Shown here one piece after another: positions 37,142 to 45,388 of a stretch of 47,681 bases of DNA; position 1 is the stretch's first letter; each line of letters starts with the position of its first letter. The notes under the pieces are model-generated. The model was not told the origin of the DNA. It made no database searches and was given only the letters and a program-made list of their open reading frames with translations. Source of the DNA: Streptomyces sp. TRM64462. GTDB lineage: Bacteria; Actinomycetota; Actinomycetes; Streptomycetales; Streptomycetaceae. The stretch covers positions 1 through 47,681 of the forward strand of contig NZ_JABWDV010000203.1 of the NCBI RefSeq assembly GCF_013362995.1, read 5' to 3'. Both the position numbers and the translations under genes were made by a program.

Positions 37142-38161
37142 CTACCCCTGCTCCTGCCCCAGATCGAGGCTCTGGCCAGGAAGGATGAGGTCCGGGTCGT
37201 CGCCGACGGTCGCGCGGTTGGCGTCGTAGAGCGCCGTCCAGCCGCCGGGCAGCTCGTGAGTGTCGGCGATGGCCCAGAGATTGTCGCCGGGCTGGACGGT
37301 GTACGTACCGTCGGCGGCCGCGCCGTCGAGGCCGCGTGCCGTTCCGTCACCTCGCGAGGGGTGCCTGTCGTTTTCGCGCCCGGTGGCCGAATCGCCGGAT
37401 TCGCCCGGGTTGGCGCCTTCAGGAGCGGTCGGGGCGGCGGCCCCCTCCTCCTTGGCCGGCTCGCCGCGGTGCTTGCCGGTGCCGGATCCGGTGCCCGCGT
37501 CCTGCGTGGGCGCGGCGGGGCTCTCGGGCGTCGCGGGGGTGGCGCCGGGCGACGGGAGGAGGGAAGGCGACGTCGAGGCGTCGGGGACGGCGGGGTCGGC
37601 CGGGGCGGCGGGGGCCGTGGGGTCGGCGGACGGTTCCGGCGTACCGGACGGGTCGGCGTCCGCCGACGGGGGCGGGGCCGTCGGGGTCGTCGGGGTCGTC
37701 GGGGCCGGGCTCGGGAGCAGCGTCGGGGAGGCCTCGGGCTCGGTCGAGACGCCCGGGTCGGTGTCGGTACTCGTCGTACCGCCCTCGGCCGGAGTCAGGC
37801 CGGCGATGGGCGCGCAGGTCTCCCACGCCTTGGCGCCCTGCGCGGCGAGAACCTTCTCGGCGACGTCCATCTGCTCGGCGCGGCTGGCGAGGTCGGCGCG
37901 CGGGGCGTAGGCGGTACCGCCGTACGCCTGCCAGGTCTCCTGCGAGAACTGCAGTCCCCCGTAGTAGCCGTTGCCGAGGTCGGCGCTCCACAGGCCGCCG
38001 GTCTCGCACTCGGCGACCCGGTCCCAGGTGGCGGCGTCCGCCGCGGACGCGGAGCCCGCGCCGAGCAGCGGCAGGGCGATCGCGGATCCGGTCACCCCCG
38101 CCGCGACGACGAGGGCAGGAGCCTGACGGGGTCGACGGTGTCGTCCGTTCCCGGAGCGCAT
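37142..38161 (-). CDS. Second resuscitation-promoting factor, long Pro-rich linker and LysM
   Basis: A 339-residue secreted protein. A signal peptide (1-40, ASA-A) precedes the Rpf domain (about 42-118) with [27 protein letters not shown]; the catalytic Glu53 follows Cys52 and the partner Cys is in WETCAP. A very long Pro/Thr/Ser/Ala/Gly linker (about 122-285) leads to a C-terminal LysM (TYTVQPGDNLWAIAD, DPDLILPGQSLDL). It is a paralogue of rpfA (RpfC-like) and is on the same strand upstream of it, but has no ydaO element in front. Its own leader to 38274 shows nothing recognisable. Confidence 0.93.
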   Translation of the reverse strand: MRSGNGRHRRPRQAPALVVAAGVTGSAIALPLLGAGSASAADAATWDRVAECETGGLWSADLGNGYYGGLQFSQETWQAYGGTAYAPRADLASRAEQMDVAEKVLAAQGAKAWETCAPIAGLTPAEGGTTSTDTDPGVSTEPEASPTLLPSPAPTTPTTPTAPPPSADADPSGTPEPSADPTAPAAPADPAVPDASTSPSLLPSPGATPATPESPAAPTQDAGTGSGTGKHRGEPAKEEGAAAPTAPEGANPGESGDSATGRENDRHPSRGDGTARGLDGAAADGTYTVQPGDNLWAIADTHELPGGWTALYDANRATVGDDPDLILPGQSLDLGQEQG

Positions 38162-38274
38162 GCGTTGGGCCTTTCGCGTGACTGCTGAGGTGGGGGTGAA
38201 CGTAGCGGCATTCGAACGTCAGTCACAAGTCGGCGCCGGGGAGATTACGCGAAGATCACAGTGTTGACGGAGCG

Positions 38275-39531
38275 TCACTTTTCTTCGGGCGTGAACCGTA
38301 CGGGAAGGGTGCGCAGGCCACGCATGATGAGCCCGCCGCGCCACCGGAGTTCGTCCGGCTCGACGGCGAGGCGGAGGTCCGGGAGGCGGGTCAGCAGCGT
38401 GGCCAGGGCGGCCTGACCCTCCAGGCGGGCGAGGGGTGCGCCGAGGCAGTAGTGGATGCCGTGCCCGTAGCCCAGGTGCTGGTTGTCGCGGCGCGCGAGG
38501 TCGAGCGTGTCGGGGTCGGTGAACCGCTCGGGGTCGCGGTCGGCGGCCGCGAGGACGACGAGGACGGGGTCGCCGGGCTCGATGCGCTGCCCCCCGATGG
38601 TGAGCGGCTCGGTGGCGAACCGCCAGGTCGCGAGCTCAACCGGGCCGTCGTAGCGGAGCAGTTCCTCCACTCCGGTGGCAAGGAGTTCGCTCTCCCCGGC
38701 GGCGAGGGACCGCTGGAGCCGGTGGCGCTGCTCGGGGTTGCGGAGGAGGGCGTACGTACCGTTGCCGATCAGGTTGACGGTGGTCTCGAAGCCGGCGAAG
38801 AGAAGGATGAACGCCATCGCGGCGGCCTCGTTCTCGGTGAGGTGCTCACCGTGGTCGGAGGCGCGGATGAGCCCCGAGATGAGGTCTTCCCCGAGGTCCT
38901 CGCGCTTGCGGTGGATGAGGTCGACGAGATACGCGCGCATCTGCTTGACGGCGCGCGCGACCCCGCCGCGCGGCCCGCCCCCGTGACGGATCATCTGCCC
39001 CGCCCAGTCGCGGAAGTCGTCCTGGTCCTCGGCCGGCACGCCGAGCATGTCGCAAATGGCGTAGATGGGGAGCGGAAAGGCGAATTCGTGGATGAGGTCG
39101 GCCTCACCCTTTGTTGCGAAGTTGTCGATGAGCCGGTCCGTCAGCTCCTGCACCCGGGGGGCGAACGCGGCGACCCGGCGCGGCGTGAACGCCTTCGACA
39201 CGAGCCTGCGGAGGCGGGTGTGGTCCGGCGGGTCGATGTTGAGCAGATGCGTCATCAGCTCGGCCTTGCGTTCGCCCGGGATGCCGGTCTTGCCCTTGGC
39301 GTGCGCGGGCTCGTCGTGGTGGGCCGGGTTCTTGCTGAGCCGCTGGTCCGCGAGCGCCTGCTTGGCGTCGGCGTAGCGGGTGACGAGCCAGGCCTCGACC
39401 CCACTGGGCAGCCGCGTCCTGTGCACGGGCGCGTGCTCGCGGAGCCAGGCGTACGCGGGGTAGGGGTCGGTGGCGAACTCCCAGGTGAAGAGCTCGGGGG
39501 GTGTGGCGGGGTCGTGGTGCGGGGCGTTCAC
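38275..39531 (-). CDS. Cytochrome P450
   Basis: A 418-residue soluble bacterial P450 from GTG 39531. The I-helix is LLFAGFETTVNLI (Ala-Gly-x-Glu-Thr), the K-helix ExxR is in VEELLRYDG, PERF is present as DRDPERFTDPD, and the heme-ligand loop is LGYGHGIHYCLGAPLAR, with Tyr where most members have Phe. Monooxygenase chemistry is expected, needing ferredoxin and reductase, which are not encoded next to it. The start is uncertain since a G-rich stretch directly abuts the GTG. Confidence 0.93.
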   Translation of the reverse strand: MNAPHHDPATPPELFTWEFATDPYPAYAWLREHAPVHRTRLPSGVEAWLVTRYADAKQALADQRLSKNPAHHDEPAHAKGKTGIPGERKAELMTHLLNIDPPDHTRLRRLVSKAFTPRRVAAFAPRVQELTDRLIDNFATKGEADLIHEFAFPLPIYAICDMLGVPAEDQDDFRDWAGQMIRHGGGPRGGVARAVKQMRAYLVDLIHRKREDLGEDLISGLIRASDHGEHLTENEAAAMAFILLFAGFETTVNLIGNGTYALLRNPEQRHRLQRSLAAGESELLATGVEELLRYDGPVELATWRFATEPLTIGGQRIEPGDPVLVVLAAADRDPERFTDPDTLDLARRDNQHLGYGHGIHYCLGAPLARLEGQAALATLLTRLPDLRLAVEPDELRWRGGLIMRGLRTLPVRFTPEEK

Positions 39532-39611
39532 CCCTCGACGGTATCCGGCCCGGACACAGGGCTCGCGCGCCGTCAGGGAATGGCAGGGCCATTCTGTGTC
39601 CGGGGCGGGTG

Positions 39612-40004
39612 CTATCGGAAACGCAGGATCCTGGGTTGGCCTCGGTGCCTGCCGGTTCGCCGTTGGGGTGGTGCGTCCGTATCGGTGGTCTCGCCCTGCT
39701 GTGCCTGAGCGGCTGGTTCGTCGCCGAGAAGGATGGCCTGCCAGACCAGTTCGTGCAGTGCCCTGACACAGGATCCGCATGCGTACATCGGTGCCTGGGC
39801 GCCGGCGACGCTCGCCGGGCCGATCCAGAGGACGCGGGTCCACCGATGACCGCAGTAAAGCCAGCAGAAGCCGTCCACCCACTCGTTGCCGTCGTTCGTG
39901 GCTGCCGGAGCAGGGACACCCTCGCGGGCGAACTCGGCGATGCCGGGGACCACCCGTGGTGGCAGGGCAAGTCGGGTGAGCTCCACTCCCGCCCCCGGTG
40001 TCAC
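39612..40004 (-). CDS. Small Cys-rich hypothetical protein, last gene of the radical SAM operon
   Basis: A 130-residue protein. The start GTG 40004 overlaps the CYTH gene's stop by 4 nt; GTG 39986 (VELTRLALPPRV) is an alternative with a G-rich site. The middle has FCWLYCGHRWTRVLW and, later, YACGSCVRALHELVW. So a Cys-x3-Cys-x-His segment and a Cys-x2-Cys segment may form a zinc site. The C-terminal 30 residues are polar and basic and look unstructured. No family was recognised. The coupling suggests it acts with the genes upstream. Confidence 0.65.
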   Translation of the reverse strand: MTPGAGVELTRLALPPRVVPGIAEFAREGVPAPAATNDGNEWVDGFCWLYCGHRWTRVLWIGPASVAGAQAPMYACGSCVRALHELVWQAILLGDEPAAQAQQGETTDTDAPPQRRTGRHRGQPRILRFR

Positions 40005-40588
40005 CGGCTCTCGACCGTCGCGGGGCTCGTCTCCGTCTTCTCCGTGTCGGAGAAGAGGAGGGTGGGCTCAGCCAGAATGTCGCGGTCGGCCTCGCTCTTG
40101 TAGATCTCGTCGACGCTGCCGAACCTGGCTTCGGCGTAGTCGAGGTCGAGCATGGCGGCGGCCTGGCGGACCGAGGCCTCGTCGGGGCCCTCGATCTCGA
40201 CGAAGGTGGGGAGCTCGGGCCAGGTGTCGAAGTCGAACGCCACCTCGCCCAGGCGCCACTCCTCGCGGTAGTTCTCCTGGTACCGCACCTCGCGCAGGCC
40301 GATGCGCCGCAGGATGTCCGCCATCGCGTGCAGGTCGGTGACCTCGGTCTCGATCTCGGTGGTGCCGTCGATCGTGGTCGAGTCGGTGACCTGCTTGAGG
40401 GTCAGCGTGGAGCGGGTGCCCTCGTCACGGAGGCGGATCCACTGGCCGTTGTCGAGGGCGTCGTTCTCGAAGATCTTGCGCGTGAGCAGGGTGCGGGGGA
40501 AGGCCTGGGTGGCTCCCAGTGCGGCGAGCTTGGCCTGGAGCGCGGCGGCGTCGACGGACAGGAACTTGGCCTCGTACTCGTGCTTCAT
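40001..40588 (-). CDS. CYTH-domain protein (class IV adenylate cyclase-like)
   Basis: A 195-residue protein from ATG 40588, preceded by GGAAGAGG. Its N-terminus MKHEYEAKF contains the E-x-E-x-K motif (E4, E6, K8) that defines triphosphate tunnel metalloenzymes. More Arg/Lys/Glu strands follow: WIRLRDEG, STLTLKQVT, IETEVTD, TFVEIEGPDEASV. CYTH enzymes act on triphosphates (thiamine-PPP, inorganic PPP, ATP to cAMP); which one applies here cannot be told. It lies 23 nt after the methyltransferase gene in a compact leftward operon. Confidence 0.85.
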   Translation of the reverse strand: MKHEYEAKFLSVDAAALQAKLAALGATQAFPRTLLTRKIFENDALDNGQWIRLRDEGTRSTLTLKQVTDSTTIDGTTEIETEVTDLHAMADILRRIGLREVRYQENYREEWRLGEVAFDFDTWPELPTFVEIEGPDEASVRQAAAMLDLDYAEARFGSVDEIYKSEADRDILAEPTLLFSDTEKTETSPATVESR

Positions 40589-40611
40589 GGTCCTCTTCCT
40601 TGATGTGGCGG

Positions 40612-41259
40612 TTACATGCCGGTTCGGGCCGCGAGCAGCAGGCCCATCCGGTGCGTATGGTCGTGGGGCTGGCCGATGTGGGGAGGCTCGGTGAACTGGT
40701 TCGTTCGCAGCGTGAGCAGGACGTTCCAGTCGGCGGTGAAGTGGCGGCCGAGGTCCTCGGGTGACGTGTAGTGCTCGATCAGGTGATGGCGCCGTTCGAC
40801 GGGCATCATGAACTCCGCACCGAACAGGCCGCCGACGCGTACGAGTGATTGCATGCGGGTGACGAAGTCGGTGAGAGGGGTGTGGTGATTGGCACTGTAG
40901 TGCCAGGAGCAGCTCGTCCAGACGGCGTCGCAGCGTGCCTCGGGAAGGTCGGCCCGCAGGAAGTCCTGCTCGATGACCTGTACTTGGTTGTCGAGGTCTT
41001 CGCGCTTGAGGCGATCAGTCAGGCCGAGGGCGTGGGCCGTGGTGTCACCCGGAAGGCTGACCTCACCGCCGTGGAGGGCGAACGGGTCCTTCTCGATGGC
41101 GATGACGCGGTGGCCGGCGGCGGCGAGCGGCAGGACGAACTTGCCGTCACTCGCGCCGATGACGGCGACCGTCGCCCTACCGGAGGCGTGCTCTTTCAGG
41201 GCGGCGAGGAACTGGGGGAAGAACGTGAGGGTGTGCTCCCACAGGCTCTGCGTCTGCAC
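40612..41259 (-). CDS. Class I SAM-dependent methyltransferase
   Basis: A 215-residue protein from GTG 41259, with AAGGAAGGA about 8 nt upstream. Motif I is VAVIGASDGKFVLPLAAAGHRVIAIEKD (about 31-58). An acidic residue in motif II, VIEQDFLRADLP and DAVWTSCSWHYSANHH complete the Rossmann methyltransferase core. A Ser-Trp-His-Tyr segment follows motif IV. The substrate is unknown. The gene begins 83 nt inside the upstream kinase gene, in a different frame. Confidence 0.85.
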   Translation of the reverse strand: MQTQSLWEHTLTFFPQFLAALKEHASGRATVAVIGASDGKFVLPLAAAGHRVIAIEKDPFALHGGEVSLPGDTTAHALGLTDRLKREDLDNQVQVIEQDFLRADLPEARCDAVWTSCSWHYSANHHTPLTDFVTRMQSLVRVGGLFGAEFMMPVERRHHLIEHYTSPEDLGRHFTADWNVLLTLRTNQFTEPPHIGQPHDHTHRMGLLLAARTGM

Positions 41260-41815
41260 GGTGGTGTCCTTCCTTTTCGATGGCGAGGATGGCTTCGAGG
41301 ACACGGTCTGGTGCAAGACCCGTGGTGTCCACCTGATGCATGGGGAACTCGGTGTACGCCTCGGTGATCCGGTCCGCCGTTTCCTCGCTGAGGACGTCCC
41401 ACCGGCTGGCGGGCTTGGACCTCTCGGTGAGCCGCCGCTGCCGTTCGCCCTCCGCACACAGCAGGTGGTACGTGGTGGGTTGCGGTAGGTCGACCGGGAG
41501 CGTGACGCCGAGCCGGGCCCCGAAGGCCCGGTGGTTGGCGATGCACCTGGGGAAGTAGCTCTCCACGACGACGGGGATGTCGGCGGTGAGGTAGCGCCGG
41601 ATCTCCTCGGCGGCGGTGAAGAGGGCCGAAAGGTAGAAGCACATGCGGGCCTCGGTGTTCTCCCGCACGTCCACCTGTCTTCTCATAGCCTGGTAGAAGA
41701 GGGGAACGGTGGGGACCAGCACGGCTCCCCGCGCTGCGGCGAGCATCGGCGCGATGGTCGACTTGCCGGTCCCGCGGAGCCCTTCGAGGCTTTCGAACAG
41801 TGGCCGATCAGGCAC
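41177..41815 (-). CDS. P-loop nucleotide kinase (thymidylate kinase-like)
   Basis: A 212-residue protein from GTG 41815, which overlaps the radical SAM stop by 8 nt. Walker A is GLRGTGKST (12-20), followed by FYQAMRRQVDVRENTEARMCFYLSALFTAAEEI and VVVESYFPRCIANHRAFGA, resembling the DRx / LID arrangement of deoxynucleoside and dTMP kinases. TYHLLCAEGERQRRLTER is the Arg-rich LID-like part. The last 27 residues overlap the methyltransferase gene and are atypical (Pro/Arg-rich). The phosphate acceptor is not known and could be a small molecule other than a nucleotide. Confidence 0.8.
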   Translation of the reverse strand: MPDRPLFESLEGLRGTGKSTIAPMLAAARGAVLVPTVPLFYQAMRRQVDVRENTEARMCFYLSALFTAAEEIRRYLTADIPVVVESYFPRCIANHRAFGARLGVTLPVDLPQPTTYHLLCAEGERQRRLTERSKPASRWDVLSEETADRITEAYTEFPMHQVDTTGLAPDRVLEAILAIEKEGHHRADAEPVGAHPHVLPPVPRRPERARLR

Positions 41816-42710
41816 GGGCGTACACCACGTCCGGCACGGCGAGGGTGAGCTCGTCCGTGGCCGAGGGCCGGTGGACGATGCGGTTCGCGGTCTTCTCGTA
41901 CCAGAAAGCGTGCGAGTCCTTGCCCACCGCCTTGCAGGACATGGTCAGTGCTCCTCGGGGGTCGGCCTCGATGCGGTCGATCTCGCGCGGGCCGTCGGCG
42001 GGGGCGCAGATTTCCGGGGCGCCGTTCTCGGACAGGTCCTCGTCGACGATCACCTCGATGGAGAGCCCGGCCTGCTGGAGGTCCTCGCGGAGGCGCGTGT
42101 AGGCGGTCGGCTCGGTGACCAGTAGCTCGGGGTGTTCGGCGGCGTTGCCGACCGGGCGGAGGCAGTGGAGCTTGAGCTGGCGGACGCCGAACCGCTGCAT
42201 GGTGCGGGCCAGGGGCAGGACCTCGTCGATGTTCTGGGAGGTCACGGTCATCGTCGCGCCGGTCATGACGCCGAGGTCGCGAGCGAGGTTCAGGGTGCTG
42301 AGGGCGGCGAGGTAGCTACCGGACCTGCGGATGGCGTCGTTGGTCTCGCCGAGCCCCTCCAGCGAGACGCGCAGCAGGTCGAGGTAGGGGGCGACCTCGG
42401 TGAGGCGGCTCTCGATGCGGTAGCCATTGGTGCAGATCTCGACCTGCATTCCCAGCTCCTGCCTCGTGTACCGGACGATCTGCGGCAAGTCCCTGTGGAG
42501 GAAGGGCTCGCCACCGAGCAGGGTCACCGCCTCCGTGCCGTACTGGTCGTGCATGAGCCGGATGAGGTTGATCGCCTCGTCGGCACTGAACGCGTCGCCC
42601 TGCTTCAGGCGCTTGCCGTGGAAGCAGTGCAGGCAGTTGAAGTTGCAGCGGTACAGAAGCTGCAGGTACAGCATCCGAATCCTGCGGATGCCGGTGATGT
42701 CGCGGATCAC
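41808..42710 (-). CDS. Radical SAM protein
   Basis: A 300-residue protein from GTG 42710, with AGGAGG upstream. The [4Fe-4S] motif is CNFNCLHC (Cys22, Cys26, Cys29). GGEP (66-69), CTNGYRIE and RVSLEGLG are the further radical SAM landmarks. Only four more Cys occur, singly, so a full SPASM/twitch set of auxiliary clusters is not evident. The C-terminus (MSCKAVGKDSHAFWYEK) is conserved-looking but not recognised. It heads a tight operon (radical SAM, kinase, methyltransferase, CYTH, Cys-rich protein). Confidence 0.9.
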   Translation of the reverse strand: MIRDITGIRRIRMLYLQLLYRCNFNCLHCFHGKRLKQGDAFSADEAINLIRLMHDQYGTEAVTLLGGEPFLHRDLPQIVRYTRQELGMQVEICTNGYRIESRLTEVAPYLDLLRVSLEGLGETNDAIRRSGSYLAALSTLNLARDLGVMTGATMTVTSQNIDEVLPLARTMQRFGVRQLKLHCLRPVGNAAEHPELLVTEPTAYTRLREDLQQAGLSIEVIVDEDLSENGAPEICAPADGPREIDRIEADPRGALTMSCKAVGKDSHAFWYEKTANRIVHRPSATDELTLAVPDVVYARA

Positions 42711-42818
42711 GTGGGCCTCCTGAGCCAGTTGTCTGGTGGGGAGAACCCGATGGTGTCGGGATGGGGGCGGACGCCATCACCGCGTAATCGGACGGTACGA
42801 GGACGTCCTGGGACGTTT

Positions 42819-43511
42819 TCAGCTCCCGGCTGCCGCTTCCAGGTGGACCAGGACTTCCGCTGTGTCCGCCAGATCCGGCAGAACGACCGGCGCGCCGGCG
42901 GCAGACAACTCGTCCCTGCTGTGAATTCCCGAGGCGACCGCAAGGACCTGGCAACCCGTCGCCAAAGCCGCTTCGACGTCTCGCGGTGTGTCGCCCACCA
43001 GGACGACGGGCACGTCCTCCCCTACCCCGTACCTGCGGCGCACCCGCTCGCGCGATACGTCTACGAGGTCGGGCCGCTGGAGGGCATCGGCCCCATAGGC
43101 GCCTACGGTCAGATCCACCAGGGAGTCGAGGTCGAACGCGCCCAGCTTGACCTGAGCGTTCGGCGCGATGTTGCCCGTCAATACCGAGGACACCCAAGCG
43201 TCCTGCTCAGCCACCCTCTTGAGCGCGTCCCGTGCACCGGGGAGAGCCATGCCTCGCTTCTGGAGTTCCCCGAACCTCTCCTGCCCCGCCTGGGCGAGGG
43301 CCGCCTCGACATCCGTCCAGCCCGGCTCGGGCACGCCGTGTCGGAGGAACATGTCCCTCATGATCGAGCGATCGGTGCGTCCCTCGGTCCGCGCCGCCCG
43401 GGCAGGCGAGAAGCCGACGAGCGCCGTGAACGCAGCGGCGTAGATCTCCTTGCTCACCCCCGCGTTGTCAATCAGTGTGTGGTCGATGTCCCACAGGACG
43501 ATGAGGTGCAT
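42819..43511 (-). CDS. HAD-superfamily phosphatase (phosphoglycolate phosphatase-like)
   Basis: A 230-residue protein from ATG 43511. Motif I is WDIDHTLID (7-15) with nucleophile Asp8 and acid Asp10, motif II is SVLTGN, and motif III/IV are the Arg/Lys after a gap and VLVGDTPRDVEAA. A helical cap lies between motifs I and II (C1 type). The second Asp in 'DIDHT' replaces the more common DxDGT. Typical substrates are small phosphate monoesters. It is 108 nt upstream of the radical SAM gene on the same strand, and divergent from the HTH regulator. Confidence 0.9.
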   Translation of the reverse strand: MHLIVLWDIDHTLIDNAGVSKEIYAAAFTALVGFSPARAARTEGRTDRSIMRDMFLRHGVPEPGWTDVEAALAQAGQERFGELQKRGMALPGARDALKRVAEQDAWVSSVLTGNIAPNAQVKLGAFDLDSLVDLTVGAYGADALQRPDLVDVSRERVRRRYGVGEDVPVVLVGDTPRDVEAALATGCQVLAVASGIHSRDELSAAGAPVVLPDLADTAEVLVHLEAAAGS

Positions 43512-43600
43512 ACCGCCAGCGTAAGCACCGCTGCCCAGCCGTCCGCCGACCCGTGAACGTCCCACAGCGTCCTTGCTCGTCATCCCCCGACTGGGCTTGT

Positions 43601-44383
43601 ATGACCTCTGTGAACGAGCGACTTCACTCCGTACTCGCCCAGCGGGGCGTAACTCCCGAATCGCTCGCCGAAGCCTGTGAGGTAGACCCGAAGACCATCA
43701 GCCGCTGGCTCGGCGGACGCGTACCCCATCCGCGGCACCGCTTCCGTGCCGCTCAGCACCTACGGGTCGAGGAGACCTTCCTCTGGCCGACACCGCCCTC
43801 CCGGGGCGGACGGTCCGGCACCGGGTTAGGCAGCGAGATCGTCGGGACCTACCAGAACCGGGCCAGCGTCCCCCGTGACACATGGCTCGCACTGCTCCAG
43901 GGCGCACGGCGGCAGATCGACGTCCTGGTCCTGTCCGGCACGTTCTTCGCGCAGACCAACCCGCACGTCGCCAAGATGCTCGCCGAGCGCGCGGCCGGTG
44001 GCGTCCAAGTCCGCCTATGCTTCGGCGACCCAACCGGCCAGGCCGCCGCCCTCCGGGGCCGCGAGGAAGGTATCGGCGACACGCTCGCTGCCAAGATCCG
44101 TGCCTCTCTCACCTACTACCGCCCGCTGCTGTCCGAGGCCGGGTGCCGGGTGCGGCTCCACGACACCACGCTCTACAACTCCCTCTTCCGGTACGACGAC
44201 AACCTGATGGTCAACCCACATGTCTGGGGCCAACCGGCCAGCGCCAACCCCTTGTTCCACCTCCGGCGGGTGGATGCCACCGGCTGGTTCGACAACTACG
44301 CTCAAAGCTTCGACGCCGTCTGGGCCGGCGCACGGCCCTGGACACCCGACCAGGAGGGGACCGCCACGCATGGGCAGGACTGA
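43601..44383 (+). CDS. Helix-turn-helix regulator with C-terminal PLD-like/DUF5919-type domain, TTA codon
   Basis: A 260-residue protein. Residues 4-45 are an XRE-type HTH (NERLHSVLAQRGVTPESLAEACEVDPKTISRWLGG). From residue 80 a second domain (TWLALLQGARRQIDVLVLSGTFFAQTNPHVAKMLAERAAGGVQVRLCFGDP) resembles phospholipase-D-like/DUF5919 sensor domains. Leu76 between the two domains is TTA (43826-43828), so it should need bldA. There is no good ribosome binding site at ATG 43601; a GTG at 43610 is possible. The downstream Nudix gene starts 14 nt before its stop. Confidence 0.82.
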   Translation: MTSVNERLHSVLAQRGVTPESLAEACEVDPKTISRWLGGRVPHPRHRFRAAQHLRVEETFLWPTPPSRGGRSGTGLGSEIVGTYQNRASVPRDTWLALLQGARRQIDVLVLSGTFFAQTNPHVAKMLAERAAGGVQVRLCFGDPTGQAAALRGREEGIGDTLAAKIRASLTYYRPLLSEAGCRVRLHDTTLYNSLFRYDDNLMVNPHVWGQPASANPLFHLRRVDATGWFDNYAQSFDAVWAGARPWTPDQEGTATHGQD

Positions 44384-44837
44384 GTACTACAACGACCCCG
44401 ACGCCCCCAAGGCCAACACCCTCATTCCGGCCAGCAACCTGCTCGTCGTCGACGACAGCGGCGCCATCCTCCTCCAGCGCCGCCGCGACACCGGCCAGTG
44501 GGCCCTTCCCGGCGGCGCCCAGGACATCGGCGAGACCGCCGCAGAGTGCGCGGTGCGCGAGTGTCTGGAAGAGACCGGCATCGTGGCCGAGATCACCGGC
44601 TTCCTCGGCGTCTACACCAACCCCCACCACATCGTCGCCTATAGCGACGGCGAGATCCGCCAGCAGTACGAGAACACCTACATCGGCCGCCCCACCGGCG
44701 GGCAGCCCACCGTCAACGACGAAGCCGACGGCGTCCGCTTCGTCCAGCCCGCCGACCTCGACCAGTACGACATCCACCCCAGCATGCGCCAACAGATTGG
44801 CGACTACCTCGCCGGGACCTACCCCTACCTTGGCTGA
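44370..44837 (+). CDS. Nudix hydrolase
   Basis: A 155-residue protein from ATG 44370, with AGGAGGGG upstream. The Nudix box G-x5-E-x7-REUxEExGU spans 49-71, and all catalytic Glu/Arg residues are present. Substrates are nucleoside diphosphates linked to another moiety. It overlaps the regulator gene by 14 nt, so the two are co-transcribed. Its 3' end overlaps the convergent HD gene by 13 nt. Confidence 0.93.
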   Translation: MGRTEYYNDPDAPKANTLIPASNLLVVDDSGAILLQRRRDTGQWALPGGAQDIGETAAECAVRECLEETGIVAEITGFLGVYTNPHHIVAYSDGEIRQQYENTYIGRPTGGQPTVNDEADGVRFVQPADLDQYDIHPSMRQQIGDYLAGTYPYLG

Positions 44838-45388
44838 CCCGCCAAGGCCGCCTCCACCCGCTCCACCGCATTGAAGATCTCGGGCGAGGCCCGACGGATG
44901 AACCGACCCACCACGCTGTCGACCCCATAGCGGCCCAGAATCTCCGCAACCCGTTCCTGTGCGGTGGTAGGCCCGCCGTCGGGCGTTGTGGTCATGTCGC
45001 AGTACACCAGCGCGTCCACCAGCAGCGAATCCTCCAGCAGCGGAAACTCCGCTTCCAGCACCTCCCGAAGCCCACGCTCCTCAGCCTCCAGCAACGCGAA
45101 GGAGTGGTTCGCCACCAACCGCACCAGCCTCTCGTCAGCCCCATGCTCATCCCGCAGGAACCGCGCCCCGTCCAGCGGATGGAACCCCGTCACAGCCAAG
45201 CGGGACGCGTACCCGACGTCGTGCAGCGCGGCGGCGGCCACCAGCAGCTCGGCGTCTTCACCAAGAACGCGCCCAAGCCCGGCCGCGCGGTCGGCGACTC
45301 CTTGTGAGTGCGCCCACCGGCGCGGAAGCTCCACCGCCAGTTCCGCTTTCCCAACGTGCAGGGCCCACTCAGCGGTCACACCGTCCAT
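44825..45388 (-). CDS. HD-domain phosphohydrolase-like protein
   Basis: A 187-residue protein. ATG 45388 was chosen because AAGGA precedes it; an ATG at 45406 would add six residues. The metal ligands of the HD domain appear as His27 (RRWAHSQGVADRAA), His56-Asp57 (AAAALHDVGYA) and a later Asp/His (NHSFALLEAEER, LVDALVYCDMTT). Members hydrolyse phosphomonoesters or nucleotides with divalent metals. It is convergent with the Nudix gene. It probably belongs to the same functional neighbourhood, but this is not proven. Confidence 0.85.
   Translation of the reverse strand: MDGVTAEWALHVGKAELAVELPRRWAHSQGVADRAAGLGRVLGEDAELLVAAAALHDVGYASRLAVTGFHPLDGARFLRDEHGADERLVRLVANHSFALLEAEERGLREVLEAEFPLLEDSLLVDALVYCDMTTTPDGGPTTAQERVAEILGRYGVDSVVGRFIRRASPEIFNAVERVEAALAGQPR

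Noticed and set aside
39501..40103. Rightward open frame over the P450 start and the Cys-rich gene
   Set aside because: It is antisense to both and has no ribosome binding site; the leftward Cys-rich gene is coupled to the CYTH gene and better supported.
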